Shown piece by piece: positions 47,562-57,621 of a stretch of DNA of 64,000 nucleotides; the first letter of the stretch is position 1; each line of letters begins with the position of its first letter. Origin of the DNA: Rheinheimera mesophila (GTDB lineage: Bacteria; Pseudomonadota; Gammaproteobacteria; Enterobacterales; Alteromonadaceae); contig NZ_LAVS01000003.1 in the NCBI RefSeq assembly GCF_000986865.1, positions 99,027 to 163,026 on the forward strand, in the 5' to 3' direction. A model generated the notes under the pieces. The model saw only the letters and a program-made list of their open reading frames with translations, was not told the origin of the DNA and made no database searches. Position numbers and translations under genes: made by a program.

Positions 47562-47945
47562 ATGATGTCAGGTTCTAAAGGTTTTATTCTGATCACCACC
47601 CTGATATTAATGCTGGTATTGAGTTGTATTAGCTTATCTATGCTGGTGCAAACACAATTGAGTCAAAAGTTAGCAGGCAGTGCTACCTTAGCTTTTCAAT
47701 TGAAACAGCAAACTCAAAGCAAGCATTTGCAGGAATTGAAGCAACTGCAACAAAGTACAGCTGAATCCGATCGGTATTCGATTGGCCCCTGTCCGGCGCA
47801 TTATGCGGCCTGGACTGAGTTGACGTTCAGATGCGAGTGGTATCAGGTGCAGACTTCGCAGCGCCACGCCCAGCATCACCACACAGTCACCAGTGTCTTA
47901 GTCAGACAATCCTTGTCTGAAGGAGGCGGGGATGGAGTTTTATAA
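47562..47945 (+). CDS. Small PilX-like minor pilin (set 2)
   Basis: A 127-aa protein with a strong ribosome site (AGAGGAGG) before the ATG. The N-terminus GFILITTLILMLVLSCISLS has the PilX-like helix without Glu+5. A polar helix rich in Gln and Lys and a short Cys-containing end follow (IGPCPAHYA; FRCEWYQVQ). Named PilX-like by position between pilW and the PilY1-like gene and by the N-terminal helix. It overlaps the next gene by 14 bases. Confidence 0.72.
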   Translation: MMSGSKGFILITTLILMLVLSCISLSMLVQTQLSQKLAGSATLAFQLKQQTQSKHLQELKQLQQSTAESDRYSIGPCPAHYAAWTELTFRCEWYQVQTSQRHAQHHHTVTSVLVRQSLSEGGGDGVL

Positions 47946-49494
47946 ATTAGCGCTATGTCTGTTGCTGTGCAGTCAGCAACTTTGGGCTGCTTCTTACTGG
48001 AGCCATATTCCTGAAGTGGGTTCTGTACAACTGACCGAGCTGACCACAGCGCAACATCAGGCCGTTGCACTGCATCTGCAGCTTAGTACTGAACAAACCA
48101 CAGAGTGGTTGAATAACTTGCCTGCACTGCTGGACAGTTTATCCTGCGCTACCATAGACAGCCAAAGTCAGCCTGTGCCAGGCTTTAAAGATGCCAGTTA
48201 TAAGCTTGTCAGTTATGCAGGTGTGCTGAAGCTATTCACTGATGCTAAAGCAGAAAACACATTGTGGTGGTTGCCCTGGTCTTTATTGCCTGTATTGTCG
48301 CAATTACAACAGCAATTAGCAGAGATGGACACCCAGCTCCATCAGCCTTTGTTGATCACAGAGCAGCAGCTTGGAACTGAAGATCAGTTGATCATTGTCA
48401 GTGGCAGCAGTGTCAGTCCTGCGGTTTATTTTGCATTGAGACTGGATGAGCAGCAGAGGATCGAGCTGCTGTGGAGTCTGGATGCAACTGTTGCCGGATT
48501 TGCAGATTTAGCAGGCTCTGCGGCTCAGCCCTTATTGATGCTCGAGCCGAGAGAGCAACCTGTATTGCCCGCTTTGTCCGTGCTATTAGCAAATACAGCG
48601 CAAGCAGCAACAAAAACACTGCTGTATAAAATCGATATGATGACAGGACGGCTGCAAAGCAGACTGGCTGCCACACAGGATATAGCTGGATTGTCTGGTG
48701 CTTTGGTGCTTTATGATCACGACAGAGATACTGTGTCAGACAGTCTGTTGTTCAGCACGAAATCCGGTCAACTCTGGCAGGTTCAGCTTGAGGAGCAGCA
48801 GTTTCACACTATGCAGACTGTTGCTGACTTATCCATGCTCAATCTCAGCGATGTTCAGTTTATCCGCACTTTGTATGCTGCCGTGCCAGTGGGAGGCTCT
48901 GGCAGTGATTTTCACTCAAGACGGAGCCAATGGTTGGTTGTACTGGCCGCGTTACGACAACAAAACACCGTATTGGTTGTACTCAAACCAAGCAGTGACA
49001 TGACCTCATCCCCGCCTGACTTAGTCGACAGAACTTTACCCGGCTCCCCCGAGCTTGCACTATTAACGCCGCAAGACTGGCAGCACATTCAGCAAAAACA
49101 TGGCTGGTTCAGCCAACTGAATGGGCGTTTGACTCAGCCTCCTTTAGTGGCTGCAGGTGTGGTGTATCTCAATCTGCTTAAGCAGAACCCTGAGCAGTTA
49201 TGCAGTGCAGAACAAAGTAGCTCAGCTTTGACGGCTTTGCATTTACATCATGGCTCTGCAGTGTATCGCCAGCCCAGCTTACCTTTAGTGCAAGCCGCTG
49301 GTTCCTTGAAAGTGAAAGCGAATGAGCAAGGCGGTTTTTCGCTGATCGATCCGCATAGCCAGCAGGTACTGATTGAACAGATGCTGGAGATCAGCCCAGA
49401 TTGCACTCATTGCAGCAAAGCCATTCGGCAAGACAGTTTCCCACGCTGGCAGTTGATGGGAACCTATCACAACGAAGAAGGAGTTTACGAATGA
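47932..49494 (+). CDS. PilY1-like pilus tip protein, shortened
   Basis: A 520-aa exported protein (signal FYKLALCLLLCSQQLWA). The middle resembles the PilY1 beta-propeller: LLYKIDMMTGRLQSRL, then YDHDRDTVSDSLLFSTKSGQ, then LWQVQLEE. Residues 262-270 (DHDRDTVSD) keep the DxDxDxxxD calcium-loop pattern that in PilY1 controls pilus retraction. Normal PilY1 is about 1000-1200 aa with an N-terminal von Willebrand-like part, which is missing here. Its place between PilX-like and PilE-like genes is that of pilY1. Identification is by motif and position; overall similarity is low. Confidence 0.65.
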   Translation: MEFYKLALCLLLCSQQLWAASYWSHIPEVGSVQLTELTTAQHQAVALHLQLSTEQTTEWLNNLPALLDSLSCATIDSQSQPVPGFKDASYKLVSYAGVLKLFTDAKAENTLWWLPWSLLPVLSQLQQQLAEMDTQLHQPLLITEQQLGTEDQLIIVSGSSVSPAVYFALRLDEQQRIELLWSLDATVAGFADLAGSAAQPLLMLEPREQPVLPALSVLLANTAQAATKTLLYKIDMMTGRLQSRLAATQDIAGLSGALVLYDHDRDTVSDSLLFSTKSGQLWQVQLEEQQFHTMQTVADLSMLNLSDVQFIRTLYAAVPVGGSGSDFHSRRSQWLVVLAALRQQNTVLVVLKPSSDMTSSPPDLVDRTLPGSPELALLTPQDWQHIQQKHGWFSQLNGRLTQPPLVAAGVVYLNLLKQNPEQLCSAEQSSSALTALHLHHGSAVYRQPSLPLVQAAGSLKVKANEQGGFSLIDPHSQQVLIEQMLEISPDCTHCSKAIRQDSFPRWQLMGTYHNEEGVYE

Positions 49495-49895
49495 GGGGCA
49501 GACAGCAGGGATTAGGCTTTATTGAAGTGGTCGTTGTATTGGCTATTTTAGGTATTTTAACCTCGGTCTTATTACCTGGCTATCAGGATCATGTACTGAA
49601 AAGTTACAGAGCTGAAGCGATGCAGACGCTATTAAAAGTGGCTGGCTTACAGGAAATGTTGTTGGTGGATCAGCGACGATACAGTGCAGATCTGACTGAG
49701 CTTGGCTTTGCTGCTCAACAGTTTTTAACAGAATCCGGTCGTTATAAAATAAGTGCTGTTGTTACAGAGCAGGGCTATCAGCTTAAAGCTCAGGCTCAAC
49801 AGGCTCAGACCGAAGATAAAAGCTGTCAGGTATTTTTGCTGAACAGTTATGGTCAAAAAAGCAGTGAACCCGGTTCAGTCTGTTGGACCCATTAA
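49491..49895 (+). CDS. pilE: Type IV minor pilin, PilE-like (set 2)
   Basis: A 134-aa pilin starting at ATG 49491, overlapping the PilY1-like stop by four bases. The sequence around the cleavage site is RGRQQG/LGFIEVVVVLAILGIL. To keep Glu at +5 the mature protein must begin with Leu. The PilE phrases LPGYQDHVLKSYRAEAMQTL and RRYSADLTELGF follow, with the C-terminal cysteines in KSCQVF and GSVCW. Last gene of set 2, in the same position as pilE of Pseudomonas. Confidence 0.87.
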   Translation: MRGRQQGLGFIEVVVVLAILGILTSVLLPGYQDHVLKSYRAEAMQTLLKVAGLQEMLLVDQRRYSADLTELGFAAQQFLTESGRYKISAVVTEQGYQLKAQAQQAQTEDKSCQVFLLNSYGQKSSEPGSVCWTH

Positions 49896-49899
49896 GTTT

Positions 49900-50424
49900 C
49901 TAATAAGGGCAGGGTTTATTTTCCTGCCATAACCGACTCCGCCCAGCCTGGCTGACGGTTAATCTGAAGTGCCACTGATAAGGCGTTTTGCTGCAATAGA
50001 TAAAAGTACCGGATTCTAATAAATCCAGACTACCGTCACTGCGAAACTGCAGTGACGGTCTGTTGTAAAACAACTGATGGCTATGTACCGGATGCTTTAG
50101 TTCACGTAGCAGCAGATCCTGCCAGTTTTGTAAGGCTTTTTGATGCAGTTGAATAGGGGCTGAGTTCCAGTCTGAGCTGCAGACTGTGCCATGGCGCGGG
50201 CAAATCTGTACCGGATCTTGCTGAGCTATGGCATGTACTCTGGCATAAGCTAAGTGTTGACTCAGTTGCCGCATAAAATGTTCTGCTTGCAGGCGCAACC
50301 AAAACTCTCTTAAGTCGGGCATTGCTATGGTCGACACTAGCGCGAGGAGCGTCAACACCAGCAACAGTTCAATCAGGCTAAAGGCCTCAGATGCGCTGGG
50401 TAAGTGAGAGGCACGCATAGGCAA
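49900..50424 (-). CDS. fimT: FimT/GspH family minor pilin (opposite strand)
   Basis: A 174-aa pilin-like protein. FSLIELLLVLTLLALVSTIA follows a leader ending SASEA, so the residue before the cleavage site is Ala rather than the usual Gly. The GspH phrase HFMRQLSQHLAYARVHAIAQ and RSDGSLDLLESGTFIYC fit FimT/FimU. It converges on pilE with four bases between the stops. It is probably the FimT/FimU partner of set 2, transcribed separately from upstream of nadE. Confidence 0.8.
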   Translation of the reverse strand: MPMRASHLPSASEAFSLIELLLVLTLLALVSTIAMPDLREFWLRLQAEHFMRQLSQHLAYARVHAIAQQDPVQICPRHGTVCSSDWNSAPIQLHQKALQNWQDLLLRELKHPVHSHQLFYNRPSLQFRSDGSLDLLESGTFIYCSKTPYQWHFRLTVSQAGRSRLWQENKPCPY

Positions 50425-50580
50425 AACGTCCTTGTGGATTCATCAGAGTAAGTTTAGTTGCATTGATGTTAAATATCTAAAATGAGTACAGGTTTCGGCT
50501 TATGGTTCGGGCTCGATTGAGTCCGGCGCTAAAAATCGCTACCATAGCGGCAGTTTTCTCATCCTTTAGTGCAGGTTCAG

Positions 50581-52540
<1,960 letters not shown>

Positions 52541-52555
52541 ACAGCAAACCAGAGT

Positions 52556-52593
52556 AAAAAGGGGGGAAAGCTTTGGCTTTACCCCCTTTTTTT
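52556..52593. terminator. Bidirectional terminator between glnB and ettA
   Basis: AAAAAGGGGGgAAAGC / GGCTTTaCCCCCTTTTT stem around TTT, between the convergent glnB and ettA stops; poly-A/poly-T flanks serve both. Confidence 0.9.
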
Positions 52594-52595
52594 AA

Positions 52596-54257
52596 TCAGA
52601 TCTTTTTGTATTTGATCCGGTGTGGTTGCATTGCATCAGCACCGTAAGTGGCTTTCATCCAGGTCTCGTAGTCTGAATAGTTACCTTCGAAGAAGTTCAC
52701 TTTGCCTTCGTCGCGGTAATCCAGAATATGAGTGGCAATACGGTCCAGGAACCAACGGTCGTGCGAGATCACCATGGCACAGCCCGGGAAGTCGAGGATG
52801 GCGTTTTCCAGAGCCCGTAAAGTTTCAACGTCCAAATCGTTGGTTGGTTCGTCGAGTAACAACATGTTGCCGCCAGCTTTTAACAGCGCCGCCAAATGCA
52901 CACGGTTACGCTCACCACCGGACAACTCGCCGATAAACTTCTGCTGATCGTTGCCTTTAAAGTTAAAGCGACCGACATAAGCACGGCTTGGAATTTGGAA
53001 GTTGCCAATCTGCAGAATGTCCTGACCGTTGGAGATTTCCTGCCACACGGTATTTTTCGGATTCATGCTGTCACGGAACTGATCGACGCTGGCAATTTGC
53101 ACAGTTTCGCCCACTTCTATAGTGCCTGCATCAGGTTGTTCCGACCCAGTGATCATCTTAAACAGCGTCGATTTGCCGGCACCGTTCGGGCCGATAATAC
53201 CCACTATGGCGCCTTTAGGAATGCTGAAACTTAAATCGTCAATCAGCACGCGGTCACCAAAGGTTTTACGCAGGTTTTTCACTTCCAGCACTTTATCGCC
53301 TAAACGTGGTCCTGGCGGAATAAACAACTCGTTGGTTTCGTTACGTTTCTGGAAGTCCTGGCTTTGCAGCTCTTCAAAACGGGCCATACGGGCTTTGCTC
53401 TTAGCATGACGGCCTTTGGGATTGGTACGCACCCATTCCAATTCCTGTTTGATAGAGCGCTGACGGGCGTTTTCGCTGCGTTCTTCCTGCTCCAGACGGG
53501 CATCTTTTTGCTCTAACCAGGACGAGTAGTTACCTTCCCACGGAATACCTTCACCGCGGTCCAGCTCTAAAATCCAGCCAGCGACGTTATCAAGGAAATA
53601 ACGGTCGTGGGTAATAGCCACTACAGTGCCAGTGTAATCGTGCAGGAAGCGCTCTAACCAGGCCACAGATTCAGCATCCAGGTGGTTGGTCGGTTCGTCC
53701 AGCAGTAACATATCTGGTTTTTCTAACAATAAACGGCAAATCGCAACCCGGCGGCGTTCACCACCCGATAAATGCTTAATCAGCGCATCCCATGGCGGCA
53801 GACGCAGCGCATCGGCAGCGCGGTCGAGAATATTGTCAAGGTTATGACCGTCTTTGGCCTGAATAATAGCTTCCAGCTCACCTTGCTCACGGGCTAAAGC
53901 GTCGAAGTCGGCATTTTCTTCCGCGTAAGCGGCGTAGACCTGATCCAAACGGGTTAAGGCGTTTTTCACATCAGCGACAGCTTCTTCCACCACGGCGCGA
54001 ACTGTTTTTTCCGGATCCAGTTCTGGTTCCTGTGGCAAATAGCCAATATTGATACCAGATAAAGCACGGGCTTCACCATCAAACTCTTTATCCACGCCTG
54101 CCATAATGCGCAACAGGCTGGATTTACCTGAACCGTTTAAACCCAACACACCAATTTTTGCACCAGGGAAAAACGACAGCGAAATGTCTTTTAAAATAGT
54201 GCGCTTAGGCGGCACCACTTTCGACATGCGGTACATGCTGTAAATATACTGAGCCAT
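52596..54257 (-). CDS. ettA: Energy-dependent translational throttle protein EttA (ABC-F)
   Basis: A 553-aa soluble ABC-F ATPase that binds the ribosomal E site and gates the first peptide bonds according to ATP/ADP. Two ATPase domains: GLNGSGKSSLLRIMAG with LSGGERRRVA and LLLDEPTNHLD, and GPNGAGKSTLFKMITG with LSGGERNRVH and LLLDEPTNDLD. The linker and arm regions match E. coli EttA closely. ATG 54257 (AQYIYSMYRMSKVVPPKR) corresponds to the E. coli start; ATG 54269 adds 4 residues. Confidence 0.96.
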   Translation of the reverse strand: MAQYIYSMYRMSKVVPPKRTILKDISLSFFPGAKIGVLGLNGSGKSSLLRIMAGVDKEFDGEARALSGINIGYLPQEPELDPEKTVRAVVEEAVADVKNALTRLDQVYAAYAEENADFDALAREQGELEAIIQAKDGHNLDNILDRAADALRLPPWDALIKHLSGGERRRVAICRLLLEKPDMLLLDEPTNHLDAESVAWLERFLHDYTGTVVAITHDRYFLDNVAGWILELDRGEGIPWEGNYSSWLEQKDARLEQEERSENARQRSIKQELEWVRTNPKGRHAKSKARMARFEELQSQDFQKRNETNELFIPPGPRLGDKVLEVKNLRKTFGDRVLIDDLSFSIPKGAIVGIIGPNGAGKSTLFKMITGSEQPDAGTIEVGETVQIASVDQFRDSMNPKNTVWQEISNGQDILQIGNFQIPSRAYVGRFNFKGNDQQKFIGELSGGERNRVHLAALLKAGGNMLLLDEPTNDLDVETLRALENAILDFPGCAMVISHDRWFLDRIATHILDYRDEGKVNFFEGNYSDYETWMKATYGADAMQPHRIKYKKI

Positions 54258-54418
54258 AGAGTCACTCATCTTGTTGGTTAGAATGCGGCAATTGTACGTT
54301 ATTTTTAAAAAACAGGGGAACAGCAGCGCAGAGGAAAGGGGATTTTAATTCGTCTTTAATCGGGTTTTCTGCTCTAATAGTGCCAATTCAACTTAGTGTT
54401 CAGAGAAAGGTGGTTGCC

Positions 54419-54772
54419 ATGGGCGAATATTCACATGATCCGGTGTTTCAAAATTTTATTGCAGAAGCCAAAACCCATGGTGTGGTTTGGACTTTAGCCA
54501 ATGGCGAAGACTTGTTGGTGGTGGAGTCTGTTGATTTTGAAGATACAGACGTGATGCCATTCTGGTCGAATCAGCAAGCGGCTTTAGTGCATTGCTCGGA
54601 CGAATGGTCAGACTACAAACCAGAAGCTATTCCGCTGGATGTGTTCTGTGAAGGCTGGTTGCAGGAAATGTATGACGATGGCGTGTTGATTGGCACCAAC
54701 TGGGATGAGTCTTTAAATGGCCCTGAAGTGGAGCCGCGTGAAATTTTAGAAGCTCTGGCTTTAGTGCAATAG
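54419..54772 (+). CDS. DUF2750-type protein
   Basis: A 117-aa acidic cytosolic protein. The C-terminal half carries the DUF2750 phrases MPFWSNQQAALVHCSDEW and AIPLDVFCEGWLQEMYDDGV, followed by IGTNWDESLNGPEVEP. Function unknown in the family. ATG 54419 has AAAGGTGG upstream; the frame is open to 54380. It stands alone, with a terminator 26 bases after the stop. Confidence 0.82.
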   Translation: MGEYSHDPVFQNFIAEAKTHGVVWTLANGEDLLVVESVDFEDTDVMPFWSNQQAALVHCSDEWSDYKPEAIPLDVFCEGWLQEMYDDGVLIGTNWDESLNGPEVEPREILEALALVQ

Positions 54773-54798
54773 TTGGCGGTATTGCCAGGAACGATAAG

Positions 54799-54820
54799 GG
54801 CGGCTCAGGCCGCCTTTTTT
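54799..54820 (+). terminator. Terminator of the DUF2750 gene
   Basis: GGCGGC / GCCGCC stem with loop TCAG, followed by six T. Confidence 0.88.
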
Positions 54821-54929
54821 ATCATGGCATGAAAGAACCTGGTCTGGACCACGGTCTGTTACCAAAGCTCAGATCCAGCATCTGACTTGGTCCGTAACAG
54901 TTCACAGCATGTAATCACAGGAGCTACCA

Positions 54930-55484
54930 ATGAAAACAATAAAGAAGATGCTGACTGCAACGCTGTTGCTCAGTGCAAGTGGGACAGTTTTTGCGAATAG
55001 CTGCGGCGAAATCCTTGGTCATTCACTGCCACAGTTACGTAAAAAAGAAACACTGGATTTATGTGAAACCTACAAAGGCAAGACCTTATTAATCGTCAAT
55101 ACGGCCAGTAAATGTGGCTTTACTCCACAATTCACCGCGCTGCAGGGCTTGTATGAGAAGTACAAAGACCAGGGCTTAGTCGTATTGGGTTTTCCATCTG
55201 ACGATTTTATGCAGGAGCATGATGACGCCGAAAAAACGGCGGAAGTTTGCTACATCAACTACGGTGTGACTTTCCCCATGTTTGCCACAAGCGCTGTGCG
55301 GGGTGATGACGCCAACCCGGTATTTAAAGCCTTAATTGCCAAAACAGGTGAAAAGCCATCCTGGAACTTTAATAAGTATTTGGTGAGCAAAGACGAGCAG
55401 CAGGTGAAGCATTTCGGCAGTAAAGTGTCGCCGGACGATGCTGATTTTGTCAAAGAAGTCGAGGCGTTATTAAAAGCCGATTAA
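54930..55484 (+). CDS. Exported glutathione peroxidase
   Basis: A 184-aa thiol peroxidase of the GPx family with a cleavable signal (KMLTATLLLSASGTVFA, about 22 residues), so it acts in the periplasm. The peroxidatic Cys62 is in NTASKCGFTPQ, and WNFNKYLV carries the active-site Trp/Asn. A Cys in AEVCYINYGV may be the resolving residue. The family's LGFPSDDFMQ replaces the usual LGFPCNQFG, losing the Cys of that site. A GGAG ribosome site precedes the ATG. Confidence 0.92.
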   Translation: MKTIKKMLTATLLLSASGTVFANSCGEILGHSLPQLRKKETLDLCETYKGKTLLIVNTASKCGFTPQFTALQGLYEKYKDQGLVVLGFPSDDFMQEHDDAEKTAEVCYINYGVTFPMFATSAVRGDDANPVFKALIAKTGEKPSWNFNKYLVSKDEQQVKHFGSKVSPDDADFVKEVEALLKAD

Positions 55485-55505
55485 ACCAGTACTGTTTAGT
55501 TATCC

Positions 55506-55532
55506 AAGGTCAGCCAGCGCTGGCCTTTTTTT
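55506..55532 (+). terminator. Terminator of the glutathione peroxidase gene
   Basis: AAGGTCAGC / GCTGGCCTT stem with loop CAGC, then TTTTT. Confidence 0.88.
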
Positions 55533-55618
55533 ATGCGGATACACCGCCCCTTCAACTTGCTTATTCCTTAAGTGAAGTTTAATATTTCTTTTAGTTATTA
55601 AGAAGTGGCGGGTTTTTT

Positions 55619-56365
55619 ATGTCGGCTCTGGTCCTGATTTCGGCCTTAATTATTGGCTTGAGTGTAGGCTTGTTAGGTTCAGGAGGATCGATCCTGACCG
55701 TGCCTGTACTGGTACATTTAGTGCATTTACCGGAAAAAGTCGCCATAGTTTCCTCTTTGGGTGTGGTCGCCCAAATCAGTTTTATTGCGTTACTGCCCTA
55801 TTTGTGGCGTCGTCATCTGGATTTTGCTTTGTTTGGACGTTTTGCCGTGCCGGCTTTTTTCGGCACTCTGCTTGGTGTCGTTTTAGCGCAATGGCTGCAC
55901 TCCTCGATACAGTTATTGATCCTTGCCATGTTGATGCTGGTCAGTGCTGCCAATATGTGGCGTAAGACGATTTGGCAATGGAAAATTAACTCTGGCTGGC
56001 TGTTGGCTAGTGTGGCAATGAGTCTGGGATTATTAACCGGATTAGTAGGCGTAGGGGGGGGCTTTTTGATTGTGCCACTGCTGCTGGCAGTGACTGCTAT
56101 TCCGATGTCTGGCGCCATCGCCTGTAGCCTGGCACTTATTTTTCTGCAAAGCAGCACTGGGTTTATCAGCCATTACGCACTAATGTCCCTTCAGGGAGAA
56201 GCTTTACCACTGCAGTTGATTGGTTGGTTAGGTTTGATCGGTGCCGGTGGCAGCTTGCTTGGCGTTGTGGTGTCCGCTTACCTGCCACAACTCTGGGTGC
56301 GTAAAAGCTTCTCTGTATTGCTGATTGTGACCGCAGTGTCACTGTTGTGGCCTATCATCCGCTGA
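55619..56365 (+). CDS. TauE/SafE family membrane permease
   Basis: A 248-aa protein with about eight hydrophobic helices in two similar halves, each opening with a Gly-rich turn: GLLGSGGSILTVPVL and GLLTGLVGVGGGFLIVPLLL. This is the TauE/SafE duplicate signature. Members export sulfite, sulfoacetate or other anions; nothing nearby fixes the substrate. The upstream region has no clear ribosome site (CGGGTTTTTT before ATG), so expression may be low. Confidence 0.88.
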   Translation: MSALVLISALIIGLSVGLLGSGGSILTVPVLVHLVHLPEKVAIVSSLGVVAQISFIALLPYLWRRHLDFALFGRFAVPAFFGTLLGVVLAQWLHSSIQLLILAMLMLVSAANMWRKTIWQWKINSGWLLASVAMSLGLLTGLVGVGGGFLIVPLLLAVTAIPMSGAIACSLALIFLQSSTGFISHYALMSLQGEALPLQLIGWLGLIGAGGSLLGVVVSAYLPQLWVRKSFSVLLIVTAVSLLWPIIR

Positions 56366-56380
56366 CTGCGCGGTCGCCTA

Positions 56381-56851
56381 TCAGATGGACGCTTGAAAAC
56401 CTTCGTCCACTTCAGTCGCCTGATGTGTAGCCGCAACCCGGGCTAATTCATCACAACGCTCGTTTTCCGGGTGACCGGCATGACCTTTGACCCAATGCCA
56501 GTTCACCTGATGTCCCTGACAAGCGGCATCCAGACGGCGCCATAAGTCCTGATTTTTCACCGGCTGTTTCTGGCTGGTTTTCCAGTTGTTTTTTTTCCAG
56601 TTGCTCAGCCACTGCGTGATACCCAAACGCACATATTGACTGTCTGTGGTCAGGTCCACCTCACAGGGGTGTTTCAGACTCTCAAGGCCAACGATAGCCG
56701 CCAATAGTTCCATCCGATTATTGGTGGTTTGTTGGTAACCTGCAGACATTTCTTTTTGGTGTTGTTGGTAGCGTAAAACTACGCCATAACCACCAGGCCC
56801 CGGGTTTCCAAGACAAGACCCGTCTGTGTAAATCGCCACCCTTTTACGCAT
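56381..56851 (-). CDS. rnhA: Ribonuclease HI
   Basis: A 156-aa RNase H that removes RNA from RNA-DNA hybrids. The four catalytic acids are in [11 protein letters not shown] (Asp), [10 protein letters not shown] (Glu), TDSQYV (Asp) and NERCDELAR (Asp); the basic protrusion [20 protein letters not shown] is present. ATG 56851 (GGAAG upstream) gives the E. coli-like start [10 protein letters not shown]; the frame is open to 56866. Divergent from dnaQ with 65 bases between, as in E. coli. Confidence 0.97.
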   Translation of the reverse strand: MRKRVAIYTDGSCLGNPGPGGYGVVLRYQQHQKEMSAGYQQTTNNRMELLAAIVGLESLKHPCEVDLTTDSQYVRLGITQWLSNWKKNNWKTSQKQPVKNQDLWRRLDAACQGHQVNWHWVKGHAGHPENERCDELARVAATHQATEVDEGFQASI

Positions 56852-56916
56852 CGATACTTCCCACAACTGAAATCGGCGTATAATCTAACGTAAAAGCGGC
56901 AAGAACACGAATCAGA

Positions 56917-57621
56917 ATGCTGAAAAGACAAATAGTACTGGATACCGAAACCACAGGTTTAAACCCACAGGAAGGCCACCGAATCATCGAAATTGGTTGT
57001 GTGGAGCTGGTCAACCGCAGGCTGACCGGCAACAATTTCCATGTTTATTTACAACCTGATCGGCTGATTGATCAGGAAGCTATAGCGGTTCACGGCATTA
57101 CCAATGAGTTTTTAATTGGTAAACCCCGCTTTGCCGATATAGCTCAGCAGTTTTGCCAGTATATAGCGGGGGCAGAACTGGTGATCCATAACGCCGCATT
57201 TGACGTCGGCTTTATCAATCACGAATTTAGTTTGCTGCGCCCGGCTCTGGCACCTGTCACTGATCTATGTGCTGTGCTGGATACTCTAAAAATGGCCCGT
57301 GAGGCGCATCCGGGACAAAAAAATAACCTCGATGCCTTGTGCCGTCGTTACGATATCAATAACAGCCACCGTACTTTACACGGCGCATTATTGGATGCTG
57401 AGATACTGGCTGATGTGTATCTGGCAATGACAGGGGGACAGGTCAGCTTAAACCTGGCGAATGATGAACAAGCCACAACGCAGCAAAATGTGGTGGTGGG
57501 GCAACTGAAGAGAACCAGTCGTTTACCTGTGGTGTTTGCCTCTGAAGCTGAATTGCAGTTGCATGAGCAGCGTCTGGATTTGGTACAGAAAAAAGGAGGC
57601 TGCTGCTTGTGGCGAAACTAA
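56917..57621 (+). CDS. dnaQ: DNA polymerase III epsilon subunit (proofreading exonuclease)
   Basis: A 234-aa DnaQ. ExoI is in LDTETTGLNP (Asp/Glu), ExoII in HNAAFDVGF and ExoIII in HGALLDAEILADVYL (His and Asp). The last 50 or so residues form the linker to the alpha subunit. Start at ATG 56917. The next gene begins at GTG 57609, overlapping by 13 bases. Confidence 0.96.
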   Translation: MLKRQIVLDTETTGLNPQEGHRIIEIGCVELVNRRLTGNNFHVYLQPDRLIDQEAIAVHGITNEFLIGKPRFADIAQQFCQYIAGAELVIHNAAFDVGFINHEFSLLRPALAPVTDLCAVLDTLKMAREAHPGQKNNLDALCRRYDINNSHRTLHGALLDAEILADVYLAMTGGQVSLNLANDEQATTQQNVVVGQLKRTSRLPVVFASEAELQLHEQRLDLVQKKGGCCLWRN

